From assembly GCF_002849595.1 (NCBI RefSeq), contig NZ_NRQR01000020.1:62001-126000 (forward strand): a stretch of DNA of 64,000 nt. The letters are read 5' to 3'. A program made the position numbers and the translations under genes. This DNA comes from Luteimonas rhizosphaerae. Its GTDB lineage: Bacteria > Pseudomonadota > Gammaproteobacteria > Xanthomonadales > Xanthomonadaceae. Shown here one piece after another: positions 28,300 through 36,599 of this stretch. A model generated the notes under the pieces. The model was given only the letters and a program-made list of their open reading frames with translations, had not been told where the DNA came from and made no database searches. Each line of letters starts with the position of its first letter. Position 1 is the stretch's first letter.

Positions 28300-31200
28300 T
28301 CAGTACGAAGCCGACACGAGGGTGTCCGGCCGCTCGGCCAGCCGCCCGATCAACCAGACGAACGCCTCGGTCTGACCGCTCAGCGTGCAGCCGCCATCGA
28401 TGCTGGCGGCCAGCAGGTCCTGTGCATCGGACCGGCACAGCGCGGAGACCGCCCGGTCATCCCGCAGCACCAGCGAACAGGACGGCGCCCGCGTCGACGC
28501 GTCGACGTTCACCGTGACCGCGCGTCCCGCGATGCGCAGGCCGATCCGTTCGTCCGTGCCAGCGAGTCCGATCGACACGGCGAGACTCGGCACCGGCCCC
28601 CGCACTCCGGCCAGCACGCGCGTCAGATGGTCGCCGAAGGCCTGCGCCCAGGCCGCCACGGCCGACATCGCGCCCGCTCCGGGCGGCGCCGTCGGCTCGC
28701 GCTCCGGCATGGACGGCTCCGCGTCAACCGCGTGCTCCGGCACACGGTCCACCTGGCGCGCCTGTTCGACGTCGCGCTGCACGTCGATCAGCGTCGCGAG
28801 CGTCCTGTCCACGTCGTCGCGCGTGTGCGCGGCCGAGCAGATCAGGCGCAGGCGCCCGCGGCCGCGCTCGACGATGGGATAGGTCACCGCGGTGGCATGC
28901 ACGCCGCGCGCGTGCAGGCCGCGCGCGATCGCATACAGGGTCTCGCTGTCGGCAATGTGCGGCGTGACGATGGGGCCGTCGCCGGTGCCGAGGTCGTAGC
29001 CGGCGTCGGTGAAGCGCGCGCGCATGTAGCGGGTGGTGTCCCACAGGCGTGCTCGCAGCGCGTCGTCCGCGCGCAGCCGCCGCAACGCGGCGAGCGCGGC
29101 GGCGATGTCGGCCGGCGTCGTGGTCGCCTGGAACACATACGCGCGTGCGGCCGTCTTGAGCAGCGCGACGTGCGACGCGCTGGCGGCGATCACGCCGCCG
29201 AGGCTGCCCAGCGCCTTGCTGAGCGTGGTCATGATGAAGTCGACCTCGCCGCTGACGCCCTGCTCGGCGCAGATGCCCGCACCGCGCGGCCCGTAGAAAC
29301 CGAACGAATGCGCCTCGTCCACGAGCACCAGCGCGCCGTAACGTTTGGCCATGTGCACGATCTCGCGCACCGGCGCGGTGCCCTCGCCCATGCTGTAGAC
29401 ACCTTCGAGCACGACCAGCGTCGTGCGATGCGGCGACGCCTCCGCTTCCAGCACGGCCTGCAGATCGGCCGCGTCGTTGTGCTTGAAGGTGCGGATCCGC
29501 GCGCCGCTCAGGCGCGCGCCGTCGACGATCGATGCGTGGCAGAGCTGGTCCATCACCACCACGTCTTTGTCGCCCAGAAGGCCCGCGATGACGCCGAGAT
29601 TCGCGGTGAACCCGGTCGAGAACAGGCAACCGGCCGGCTTGCCCACCAGCTCGGCGAATTCCTTCTCGAAATCGAGGTGCAGATCGGTCATGCCCGACGC
29701 GGTCGGCGACGTGCCCATGCCGGTGCCGAAACGCTCCAGCGCGGACTGCGCTTGCGCGATGACGTCGGGGTCGCGATTGAGGCCCAGATAGAGGTTGGTA
29801 CTCCAGATGATGGCCTCGTGTTCCTCCCCCGTGTGCACGTCTGCCACCGTGCCCCTGTGGCCGCTGCCGGTGCGAACCAGCTTGCTGTAGGGCTCGCGCC
29901 CCGAACGCGTCAGCAGCGCCTTCAGCTCGCGGATCAGCGTGCCCTTGTCGGTCGCCGACCACGCGGGCGCGCGGGCGGCCAGGAACGGCGGATGGCCGGC
30001 GCGGATCTGCGCCTGGAACGGGCCCAGCGTGTCCGCCGTGCCTTGCGCCGGCGCGTCGGCTGCAGGCGTGCGGTCGCCCTCGTCCAGCAGCCCGGCCAGA
30101 GACGCGGCGACGGCGCCGGGCGTCGGATGCTCCACCAGCAGCGAGGCCGGCAGGTCGCGGCCGAGCAGCGTCGACAGGCGGTGGCTCAGTTCGACCGAAT
30201 CCAGGGAATCGATGCCCAGCGTTTCCAGGGCCTGCTGCGGCGGCACCTGCGCGGGGTCCGCCAGCCGCAGGAAGCGTGCGATTTCGGCCTGCACGACCGC
30301 AACGAGCGCGGTCTGTCGCGCGTCGCCCGACAGACCCGCGACGCGCTGCAGGATGCCGCCGGGCTGGTCGGCGGTCGCGGGATCGGAAGGCTGGGCGTCG
30401 CCGGCCACCGCGTAGTCGCGCCCCGCCACCGGGACCGGCAGCTGCTTGCGATCGAGTTTGCCGTTGGGCAACTCCGGCAGCGCGGCGAGCCGCATCACCA
30501 CCTGCGGCACCATGTAGCGCGGCAGCCGGTCGGCGGCGTGCGCACGCATCGCGTCGTCGGTCAGCGCTTGCCGGCCCACGACGTAGGCGACCAGCAGGCC
30601 GCGGCCGTCGCCCGCATCGACGACCGCGACGGCAGCGCCGTCCACGCCCGGCATCGACTCCAGTGTCGCTTCGATCTCTTCCAGCTCGATCCGGAAGCCG
30701 CGGAGCTTGACCTGCTGGTCGATGCGCCCGAGGAATTCGATCTGGCCCTCTTCGGTCCATCGACATCGGTCGCCGGTCCGGTACAGGCGGGTGTCGGGAA
30801 TCGGGCCGGCGGGATCCGGCGTCGCGAACCGCTCGCGCGTGCGCGCCTTGTCGTGGAGATAGCCGCGCGCCAGCTGCTCGCCCGCGAGATGCAGCTCGCC
30901 CGCCACGCCCACCGGCACCGGCTGCATGGCGTCGTCCAGGATGTAGGACCGCGAGTTCGCGACCGGCCTGCCGATGGTGATCGTCTGCACATCGGCCGGC
31001 ACTTCGGTGGCCGTCGAATAGACCGTGTCCTCGGTCGGCCCGTACAGGTTCAGCACGCGCGGGCGTTGCGGCAGCGCGTGCAATTGCGCGACCAGCGGCC
31101 GCTTCAGCACGTCGCCGCCCATGACGACGCAGCGGACCCCCTCGGGCAGACCGCCCGATGCCAGCAGGCCCTGCATCGACGAAGGCACCATAATCGTCGT

Positions 31201-32028
31201 GCGCACCCGGTCCGCGGCCGGCAACGCCGGCAGGGCCAATGCATTGGCCGCCAGCACCACGGTGCCGCCGAGCGACAACGTGCCCAGGATTTCCATGACC
31301 GACGTGTCGAAACAGATGGACGCCGCCGCGAGCACCCCGGCAAGCTCGTCGTCGTCCAGCAGTTGCCGCATCGAACGCGTCATCGCCACGACGCTGCGGT
31401 GTTCGACGGCGACGCCCTTGGGCTGGCCGGTCGAACCCGAGGTGTAGATCACGTAGGCGAGATCGCCCGCCGACGGCGGCGCCATCGCATCCGGGGCCGT
31501 GTCGCCGACCGTATCGAGATGGACCAGCACGGCCGCGTCGGCGCAGAGCTGCGCCGACGCGGCGCCGTCGACGATGACGGCCGCTGCGCGCGCGTGCTCG
31601 AGCATGTAGCGCACGCGCTCGCGCGGATACGCCGGATCCAGCGGCACGTAGGCGCAGCCGGCGCGCATGACACCCAGCAAGGTCGCCGCGACGTCCCACG
31701 TGCGGCCCATGCACACGCCGACCAGCGACCCCGGTGGCACGCCGCGCCTTGCGAGCTCGCCCGCGATCGCGAGCGCCCTGCGCGTCAGACGCGCGTAGTC
31801 GACGACGGTGTTGCCATCGAGGATGGCGCTGCGCTGCGGATGCGCCCGCGCCTGCGCGTCGACCAGGCTCCAGATCGTGGCGTCCCGGTCGTACGGCACT
31901 GCCGTCCGGTTCCAGTCGATGAGGATGCGCCGCAGCGCGTCATCATCGATCACGGCGCCATCGCGACCCGACAGGCCGGTGTCGCGCATCGCATCCTCCG
32001 CTACACGCGGCTGCTCGGCTTCCTGCAT
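28300..32028 (-). CDS. NRPS adenylation - carrier - alpha-oxoamine synthase fusion enzyme
   Basis: A 1242-residue cytoplasmic megaenzyme. Residues about 30-535 are an NRPS adenylation domain: A3 [11 protein letters not shown] (195), A4 FDTSVMEI with the amino-group-binding Asp241, A5 NLYGPTE, A7 YRTGDR, A8 [15 protein letters not shown] and catalytic K524 in PNGKLDRK. A carrier domain (about 570-645) has LGIDSLDS with the phosphopantetheine serine S608. Residues about 700-1085 are a PLP alpha-oxoamine synthase domain (BioF/KBL type) with VDEAHSFG (D904, H907) and the PLP lysine K938 in TTLSKALG. A linker and an unassigned domain (about 1120-1242) follow. There is no condensation or thioesterase domain. 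It is inferred to activate an amino acid and condense it with a second one, with CO2 loss, to give an aminoketone. GAGGAG precedes the ATG. Confidence 0.88.
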   Translation of the reverse strand: MQEAEQPRVAEDAMRDTGLSGRDGAVIDDDALRRILIDWNRTAVPYDRDATIWSLVDAQARAHPQRSAILDGNTVVDYARLTRRALAIAGELARRGVPPGSLVGVCMGRTWDVAATLLGVMRAGCAYVPLDPAYPRERVRYMLEHARAAAVIVDGAASAQLCADAAVLVHLDTVGDTAPDAMAPPSAGDLAYVIYTSGSTGQPKGVAVEHRSVVAMTRSMRQLLDDDELAGVLAAASICFDTSVMEILGTLSLGGTVVLAANALALPALPAADRVRTTIMVPSSMQGLLASGGLPEGVRCVVMGGDVLKRPLVAQLHALPQRPRVLNLYGPTEDTVYSTATEVPADVQTITIGRPVANSRSYILDDAMQPVPVGVAGELHLAGEQLARGYLHDKARTRERFATPDPAGPIPDTRLYRTGDRCRWTEEGQIEFLGRIDQQVKLRGFRIELEEIEATLESMPGVDGAAVAVVDAGDGRGLLVAYVVGRQALTDDAMRAHAADRLPRYMVPQVVMRLAALPELPNGKLDRKQLPVPVAGRDYAVAGDAQPSDPATADQPGGILQRVAGLSGDARQTALVAVVQAEIARFLRLADPAQVPPQQALETLGIDSLDSVELSHRLSTLLGRDLPASLLVEHPTPGAVAASLAGLLDEGDRTPAADAPAQGTADTLGPFQAQIRAGHPPFLAARAPAWSATDKGTLIRELKALLTRSGREPYSKLVRTGSGHRGTVADVHTGEEHEAIIWSTNLYLGLNRDPDVIAQAQSALERFGTGMGTSPTASGMTDLHLDFEKEFAELVGKPAGCLFSTGFTANLGVIAGLLGDKDVVVMDQLCHASIVDGARLSGARIRTFKHNDAADLQAVLEAEASPHRTTLVVLEGVYSMGEGTAPVREIVHMAKRYGALVLVDEAHSFGFYGPRGAGICAEQGVSGEVDFIMTTLSKALGSLGGVIAASASHVALLKTAARAYVFQATTTPADIAAALAALRRLRADDALRARLWDTTRYMRARFTDAGYDLGTGDGPIVTPHIADSETLYAIARGLHARGVHATAVTYPIVERGRGRLRLICSAAHTRDDVDRTLATLIDVQRDVEQARQVDRVPEHAVDAEPSMPEREPTAPPGAGAMSAVAAWAQAFGDHLTRVLAGVRGPVPSLAVSIGLAGTDERIGLRIAGRAVTVNVDASTRAPSCSLVLRDDRAVSALCRSDAQDLLAASIDGGCTLSGQTEAFVWLIGRLAERPDTLVSASY

Positions 32029-32359
32029 GGCGCACTCCTCGAACTGGATTCGGACCCAGGAGTCTAGGTAGCCGGTGCCGCACGCGGTGAACGCGCCATG
32101 ACGCGCGCGCGAAGCGGGGTGTGGGTCACGCCGCTTCCGTCGACCGCGATGCGCTTCGGCGATCGCGATTGCGTGTCCAGCCCGCTGCGTCTGGCGATGT
32201 CGTGCGGCTCGCGGCAGGCATCGCGACGTGCGCCGGGCGATCGATCACACGCGAGTGGCGCGCGGCTCGATTCCGGACGCACGACGCGTGTCGCGCAACG
32301 TCAGTTCCTGGTCGCGGCAAGGGGCAACGCCGCAGTGCGCGCAGATCCCGCGGACACAT
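32029..32359. other. gene-free gap upstream of the megaenzyme gene
   Basis: This stretch between the DUF6445 gene's terminator and the megaenzyme start shows no supported gene in either direction and no long repeat. It presumably holds the megaenzyme promoter, but I could not identify convincing -35/-10 boxes. Confidence 0.5.
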
Positions 32360-32376
32360 GCGCGCGCCGCGCGCGC
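32360..32376 (-). terminator. hairpin after the halogenase operon
   Basis: GCGCGCG (32360-32366) pairs with CGCGCGC (32370-32376) around a 3-base loop. It lies nine bases past the stop of the last gene (DUF6445) and probably separates this operon from the megaenzyme gene. The alternating GC makes the exact pairing ambiguous. Confidence 0.4.
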
Positions 32377-32384
32377 GGCTGGCC

Positions 32385-33083
32385 TCAATGGGCGATATCG
32401 ATGAAGGTATTGAGCGACAGGCGTCCGTGGAGCGGATCCGGCGGCGGCACGCGGGCGTTGTCGATGCAGCCCGAATGCAGGGAATTGCGCCGGTAGACGA
32501 TCAGGCGATTGAAGACGCCGTCGACGTCGGCGATGCGCTCGAACAGCGCGGTGTCGTCGCCGATGTAGCCGGCGCCGACCGCCTCGTCGTCACGGCTTTC
32601 CTGCGCGAGGCATTCGAAATACGCGGCGTGGCGCGTCTCGTCGATGGTCTCGAAGCCGCTGCGGCGATGCCGGTAGAACGCGGTGCCGCCCCAGTCGCCG
32701 CGGAACAGGTAGTGCACCGTGGCGAGGCCATCGCGCTGCACCGAATCGATGTGCGGAATCCGCTGCAGGAACGCGAGCTTCGCCGGCGGTAGCGCGACGA
32801 GCGAGTAATGGCACATCGGGAACACGAAACGGCCCGGCGCGATGCCGAAGCAGGACGGCAGCAGCGGGTTGAGCGTCGCTTCCAGGAAATGCCGGTACGA
32901 CAGCGGTGCCGGCGCGCGCAGACCCGGGAACATCGACGCGGGTGTGGCGAAATGGCTGCTCGCCGCCTTGCGCACCAGCCGGTCCGGCTCGGCGACCAGC
33001 TGGTCGATGACCAGCAGCGGCGCGCCTTCCGCACCGATCGTGCGCCGGGTGACGCGGATCGCCGGGTGCGGGCTCAGCAACAT
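32385..33083 (-). CDS. DUF6445 family protein of the halogenase locus
   Basis: A 232-residue cytoplasmic protein that accompanies tryptophan-halogenase genes in many Xanthomonadales and Caulobacterales. Notable parts are FPMCHYSLVALPP, IPHIDSVQRDGLATVHYLF, and a late NRLIVYRRNSLHSGCI, GRLSLNTFIDI. The spacing H-x-D then a late H with a basic residue resembles the 2-oxoglutarate/Fe(II) oxygenase fold, so it may be a prolyl-hydroxylase-like enzyme; this is inference. It follows the halogenase gene by 16 bases. Confidence 0.8.
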   Translation of the reverse strand: MLLSPHPAIRVTRRTIGAEGAPLLVIDQLVAEPDRLVRKAASSHFATPASMFPGLRAPAPLSYRHFLEATLNPLLPSCFGIAPGRFVFPMCHYSLVALPPAKLAFLQRIPHIDSVQRDGLATVHYLFRGDWGGTAFYRHRRSGFETIDETRHAAYFECLAQESRDDEAVGAGYIGDDTALFERIADVDGVFNRLIVYRRNSLHSGCIDNARVPPPDPLHGRLSLNTFIDIAH

Positions 33084-33099
33084 GGCACGCCGCCGTCGC

Positions 33100-34635
33100 T
33101 CATGCCGGCTGCTGCACGCGGCGCGTGCCCCAGACTTCGGCCGGCGCCTTGCAATAGCGGTCGATGAAGGCCTGCTGCGACGGCAACTGCGCGGCCGCGC
33201 GCCCGATCGGCTCGCGGATGCCGCGCAGCAACCGGCGCAGATCGTCGTCGCCCAGCGCCCGCGCCAGCGGGTGCGCAGGCCCCGGCGCGATGCCCTGCCC
33301 CAGCAGTACGTGGGTCCACGAGTCGATGCGGAAGAGTTCGTCGGCGCCCTGCCACGCATGCGCGCGTTCGCGCCAGGCGCGCAGGCGGATGTCCAGCGAA
33401 TCGGGCAGCGTCATCTCGCGGCATTCGACCCACATCGGTTCGTCGCGCCGGGTCGCGTGGTAGTGCAGCACGATGAAATCGCGTACGTGCTCCATCTCCG
33501 CGCGACTCACGTCGTTGAACAGGTCCACCAGCGCGGGCGAGATGCCGTCGAACGGGAACAGCTGGATCAGGCGCACCACGGCGCTGATCGTCAGGTGCAG
33601 GCTGGTCGACTCCAGCGGTTCGATGAAGCCGCTGGCGAGGCCCAGCGACACCACGTTCCCGTTCCATGCCTTGCGGCGGCGGCCGGTGCGGAACGGCACC
33701 AGCCACGGATCACGCAGCGGCGGCGCGCCCACATCGCGCAGCAGCTTGGCGTGCGCCTCGTCGTCGGACATGTGGCGACTGGAGAACACCAGGCCGCAGC
33801 CCACGCGATGCTGCAGCGGGATGTGCCAGCGCCAGCCCGCCTCGTGCGCGATGGCGCGCGTGTACGGGACCGGGGGGCCGACCGATTCGGTCTGCACCGC
33901 GACGGCGCGATCGCTGGGCAGCCAGCCGCTCCAGTCCTCGTAACCGGTCTGCAGGGTCTGCTCGATCAGCAGGCCGCGGAAGCCGGTGCAGTCGACGAAC
34001 AGGTCGCCAGCCAGGCGCTGTCCGTCCTCGAGCACCAGCGCGTCGACGTCGCCGCTGTGCGCGTGGCGCACCACCTCGCGGATCTTGCCTTCGACGCGCG
34101 TCAGGCCGTGGCGCTCGGCGATGCGGCGCAGGAACTTCGCGTAGAGGCCGGCATCGAGGTGGTAGGCGTAGTTGACCTGTGGATCGGTGCCGAGGCCGAA
34201 CTGGTCGCCGCGCGACGCGACGGTTTCCAGACAGAAATCGCCGAGCTCCGAGGTCATGCCGCGGCGCTGGCTGTCCAGCCAGAAATGGTGGAACGCGGCG
34301 GCCCAGGTGCCCTGCCCGGTGATGCCGAAGGGATGGATGTAGCGATCGCCGGGCCGGAGCCAGTTCTCGAACGAGATCGACAGCTTGAAGGTGCCAGCGA
34401 CGGCGCGCAGGAATTCCTGCTCGTCGATCTGCAGGAAGCGGTGGAACGTGCGGATCGGCGGCACGGTGGATTCGCCGACGCCGACGGTGCCGATCTGCTC
34501 GGATTCCACCAGGGTGATGTCCAGCCGCTCCCTGAACTGGTGCGCGAGCGCGCACGCGGCGAGCCAGCCCGCGGTTCCGCCGCCGGCGATCACGACCTTG
34601 CGGACCTGGCCGGGCGATGTCGGTGTCTGTTGCAT
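33100..34635 (-). CDS. flavin-dependent tryptophan (indole) halogenase
   Basis: A 511-residue FADH2-dependent halogenase of the PrnA family. It has the FAD motif GGGTAGW (18-24), GVGESTVPP, the catalytic lysine K84 in GTFK (PrnA K79), the diagnostic WxWxIP motif (GWRWHIP) and the FIEPLEST segment with the catalytic Glu equivalent to PrnA E346. It needs a separate flavin reductase, and none is in this operon. Xanthomonas members of this clade, also beside TonB receptors, have been reported to brominate free indoles in preference to chlorinating them. Third enzyme-like gene of the operon behind the receptor. Confidence 0.92.
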   Translation of the reverse strand: MQQTPTSPGQVRKVVIAGGGTAGWLAACALAHQFRERLDITLVESEQIGTVGVGESTVPPIRTFHRFLQIDEQEFLRAVAGTFKLSISFENWLRPGDRYIHPFGITGQGTWAAAFHHFWLDSQRRGMTSELGDFCLETVASRGDQFGLGTDPQVNYAYHLDAGLYAKFLRRIAERHGLTRVEGKIREVVRHAHSGDVDALVLEDGQRLAGDLFVDCTGFRGLLIEQTLQTGYEDWSGWLPSDRAVAVQTESVGPPVPYTRAIAHEAGWRWHIPLQHRVGCGLVFSSRHMSDDEAHAKLLRDVGAPPLRDPWLVPFRTGRRRKAWNGNVVSLGLASGFIEPLESTSLHLTISAVVRLIQLFPFDGISPALVDLFNDVSRAEMEHVRDFIVLHYHATRRDEPMWVECREMTLPDSLDIRLRAWRERAHAWQGADELFRIDSWTHVLLGQGIAPGPAHPLARALGDDDLRRLLRGIREPIGRAAAQLPSQQAFIDRYCKAPAEVWGTRRVQQPA

Positions 34636-34656
34636 GTTGTTGCGCTCCTGCGCCGC

Positions 34657-35676
34657 TCAGCGGTTCAAGCGATTGATCAGCATCGCGCGGATGCGACGCG
34701 CCAGGGTGTCGTCGATCGGTCCCAGCACGTCGCGCGCCTGCGCGGGCAGGTGCGCACCGGCGCGTTCGCCGGGCCCGAACACGTAGTACTGGAACACGTG
34801 CGCCCAGGCGCGCTTCTCGCGTTCGGGCAGGTCGCGCAGCGTCCACAACGCATGGTGCAGCGCGGGCAGCGGCGACGACAGGAATGCCGGCGACTGCCGC
34901 CACCAGTAGTTCACCAGCACGTTGAACGGCGCGATGCTGCGCACGTGGTGCCACCACATGCTGGGAATGAAGACCGCATCGCCCGGCTCCAGACGCGCGG
35001 TCTGCGCCGTCGCCAGCGCCTCGCGGAAGCGCGGGTAGCGCGCGTCGTCGGGATCGGCGAAATCGACCAGGCTGACGACCTGCCCGCCCGGCGTCGGCTC
35101 CAGCGGCCCCGGGTAGAGGTTGTCGATCTGCTCGGGCGGAAACACGGTGAATTCCCGCGTCCCCACGGCGCAGACGGCCAGGTTGTCGGGCGCATCGAAA
35201 TGGCAGGACGCGACGACGCGATTGCCGATCCAGATGCTCGGCGGCGCCTGCACGCCGCGCTCGGCCAGGCGCAGATCGTTGCCGGCCGCGAACCCGGGCA
35301 AGGCGCCGGCGACCGGCAGCGAGGCGACGTAATAGGTCGGCGGCCGGGCGTCGTCGAGATGCCGCGCGATCGCGTCTAGCACCTCGCCGAGCGCGCCGCG
35401 CCGGACTTCGAAATTGAGGGCGGTGAAGTCGTCGTTGTAGAACGGCCGTCCGCCGATCGCCGGCGCGCCGTAGGAATACGGCACCGGCCGGCCCGCGTCG
35501 AAGCCGCGCAGGTACGCCATGGCCGCGTCGGTCGACTCGCGGCCCGCCCGCACCAGGTCCCAGTCGGTCGCGACCCCCTTCAGCAGCGCCGGCGTGCCGT
35601 CGGCCAGCAGGGCCTCGAGCGGCAGCGAGGCCACGCCGCGGACGTCGAGGGTGCGCATCGTCGTCGCCGCGGCCAC
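34657..35676 (-). CDS. cupin-like (JmjC/Cupin_8) oxygenase of the halogenase locus
   Basis: A 339-residue protein of the cupin_8 family. The double-stranded beta-helix iron site is HxD in ASCHFDAPDNL plus the distal His in SMWWHHVRS, as in JmjC/FIH-like 2-oxoglutarate hydroxylases. The substrate is unknown; it is a standard partner of SapC and tryptophan halogenase in TonB-receptor loci. The GTG at 35676 sits four bases after the sapC stop; an ATG at 35658 (MRTLDVRG) is an equally possible start. Confidence 0.86.
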   Translation of the reverse strand: MAAATTMRTLDVRGVASLPLEALLADGTPALLKGVATDWDLVRAGRESTDAAMAYLRGFDAGRPVPYSYGAPAIGGRPFYNDDFTALNFEVRRGALGEVLDAIARHLDDARPPTYYVASLPVAGALPGFAAGNDLRLAERGVQAPPSIWIGNRVVASCHFDAPDNLAVCAVGTREFTVFPPEQIDNLYPGPLEPTPGGQVVSLVDFADPDDARYPRFREALATAQTARLEPGDAVFIPSMWWHHVRSIAPFNVLVNYWWRQSPAFLSSPLPALHHALWTLRDLPEREKRAWAHVFQYYVFGPGERAGAHLPAQARDVLGPIDDTLARRIRAMLINRLNR

Positions 35677-35680
35677 GCGA

Positions 35681-36436
35681 TCAGCCCCGGCCGTGGGAGG
35701 TCGCGGCGTCCTGCTCGCGCAGGCGGCGCTGCTTTTCGGCCATCAGCCGGCGCACGTTGTGCAGCGAGGCCAGCACCAGGTACGCGCCTTCCAGATAACC
35801 GGCACGGTTCAACCGTTCCAGCGCGGCGCCGTCCAGCGCCGCCAGGCGATCGCGGTCGATTCCGTGCAGACCGCTGACGTCGACGCGATGGCGTTCGTCG
35901 AGTTCCACCGCCAGCGTCACCGGCTGGATCAGGCCCAGCGCGTCGAAGGCGGCGAACATCGCCGCGCCGAACGCGCTGCCGTCGCGGATGCCGCGCAGGA
36001 TGCCGGCGATGTGCTCCAGATAGGGACTGTTGCCGCCCTGCGGCAGGAACACCGGCTCGCCGTCCGCGGCGTTGACGCGCGGATGCGCCACGTCGACATG
36101 GATCACCGGCTCCTGCCGGAGTTCGCCGTCGACGTGCTGCTCCTGGAAGCCGATCAGGAACGGGCCTTTCGCCGCGGCACCGGGAAGGTAGGCGGCGTTC
36201 CACCGCCCGTCGCGCAGGAACAGGTTCTCGCGCTGCTCGAACCCCAGCAGGGCGACCGATTCCCACTGCCCGTCCCCGCCCTTGCGGAAGAAGATCGGGT
36301 ACTCGCGTTGCAGCTCGGCGTATTCGCTGGGAAACGCCGGCACCATGCCCACGTCGTCGCCGAACGCCGGACCGAAGCCGGTGGCGACGCGCAGATCGCG
36401 ATGGGCCACGTTGTTGAGCAGTTCGTAACGCGCCAT
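35681..36436 (-). CDS. SapC family protein
   Basis: A 251-residue SapC-like protein (name from the Campylobacter S-layer gene; the function here is unrelated or unknown). Typical parts are FPSEYAELQREYPIFFRK, LGFEQRENLFL and FLIGFQEQ. It is found beside TonB receptors that take up carbohydrates or aromatic compounds. GGAGAGG lies directly before the ATG at 36436. Confidence 0.88.
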   Translation of the reverse strand: MARYELLNNVAHRDLRVATGFGPAFGDDVGMVPAFPSEYAELQREYPIFFRKGGDGQWESVALLGFEQRENLFLRDGRWNAAYLPGAAAKGPFLIGFQEQHVDGELRQEPVIHVDVAHPRVNAADGEPVFLPQGGNSPYLEHIAGILRGIRDGSAFGAAMFAAFDALGLIQPVTLAVELDERHRVDVSGLHGIDRDRLAALDGAALERLNRAGYLEGAYLVLASLHNVRRLMAEKQRRLREQDAATSHGRG

Positions 36437-36487
36437 CACCTCTCCAGGCTGCAGCATCGACGCAGGTGCATGCGACTGCCGGGCAAC

Positions 36488-36515
36488 ATACTACGGACCG
36501 GACGCGGGCCGTCCA
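36488..36515 (-). promoter_or_regulatory. possible internal promoter before sapC
   Basis: On the minus strand TGGACG (36515-36510) and TAGTAT (36493-36488) are separated by 16 bases, upstream of sapC. The -35 overlaps a hairpin (36505-36524). This could give the sapC-halogenase genes expression independent of the receptor. Confidence 0.3.
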
Positions 36516-36524
36516 GGCGGCCCG
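36505..36524 (-). terminator. intercistronic hairpin between the receptor and sapC
   Basis: CGGGCCG and CGGCCCG form a 7-bp stem with a 6-base loop, 76 bases after the receptor stop codon. It may act as a partial terminator or mRNA-stability element, lowering the enzymes relative to the abundant receptor. Confidence 0.4.
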
Positions 36525-36599
36525 GCGCCCTGCCGGCAGAGGCCGCTGCACCCGCAGCGACCCTGCCGGACGACACCCGAGGGGGAGGCATCGCGACGA

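Noticed and set aside
28255..32067. A 1270-codon plus-strand open frame
   Set aside because: It is the antisense shadow of the adenylation-carrier-oxoamine synthase gene, whose domains are unmistakable on the minus strand.
34657..36436. SapC as an S-layer or antimicrobial peptide protein
   Set aside because: The family name comes from an unrelated system; here the neighbours point to a receptor-linked role of unknown kind.
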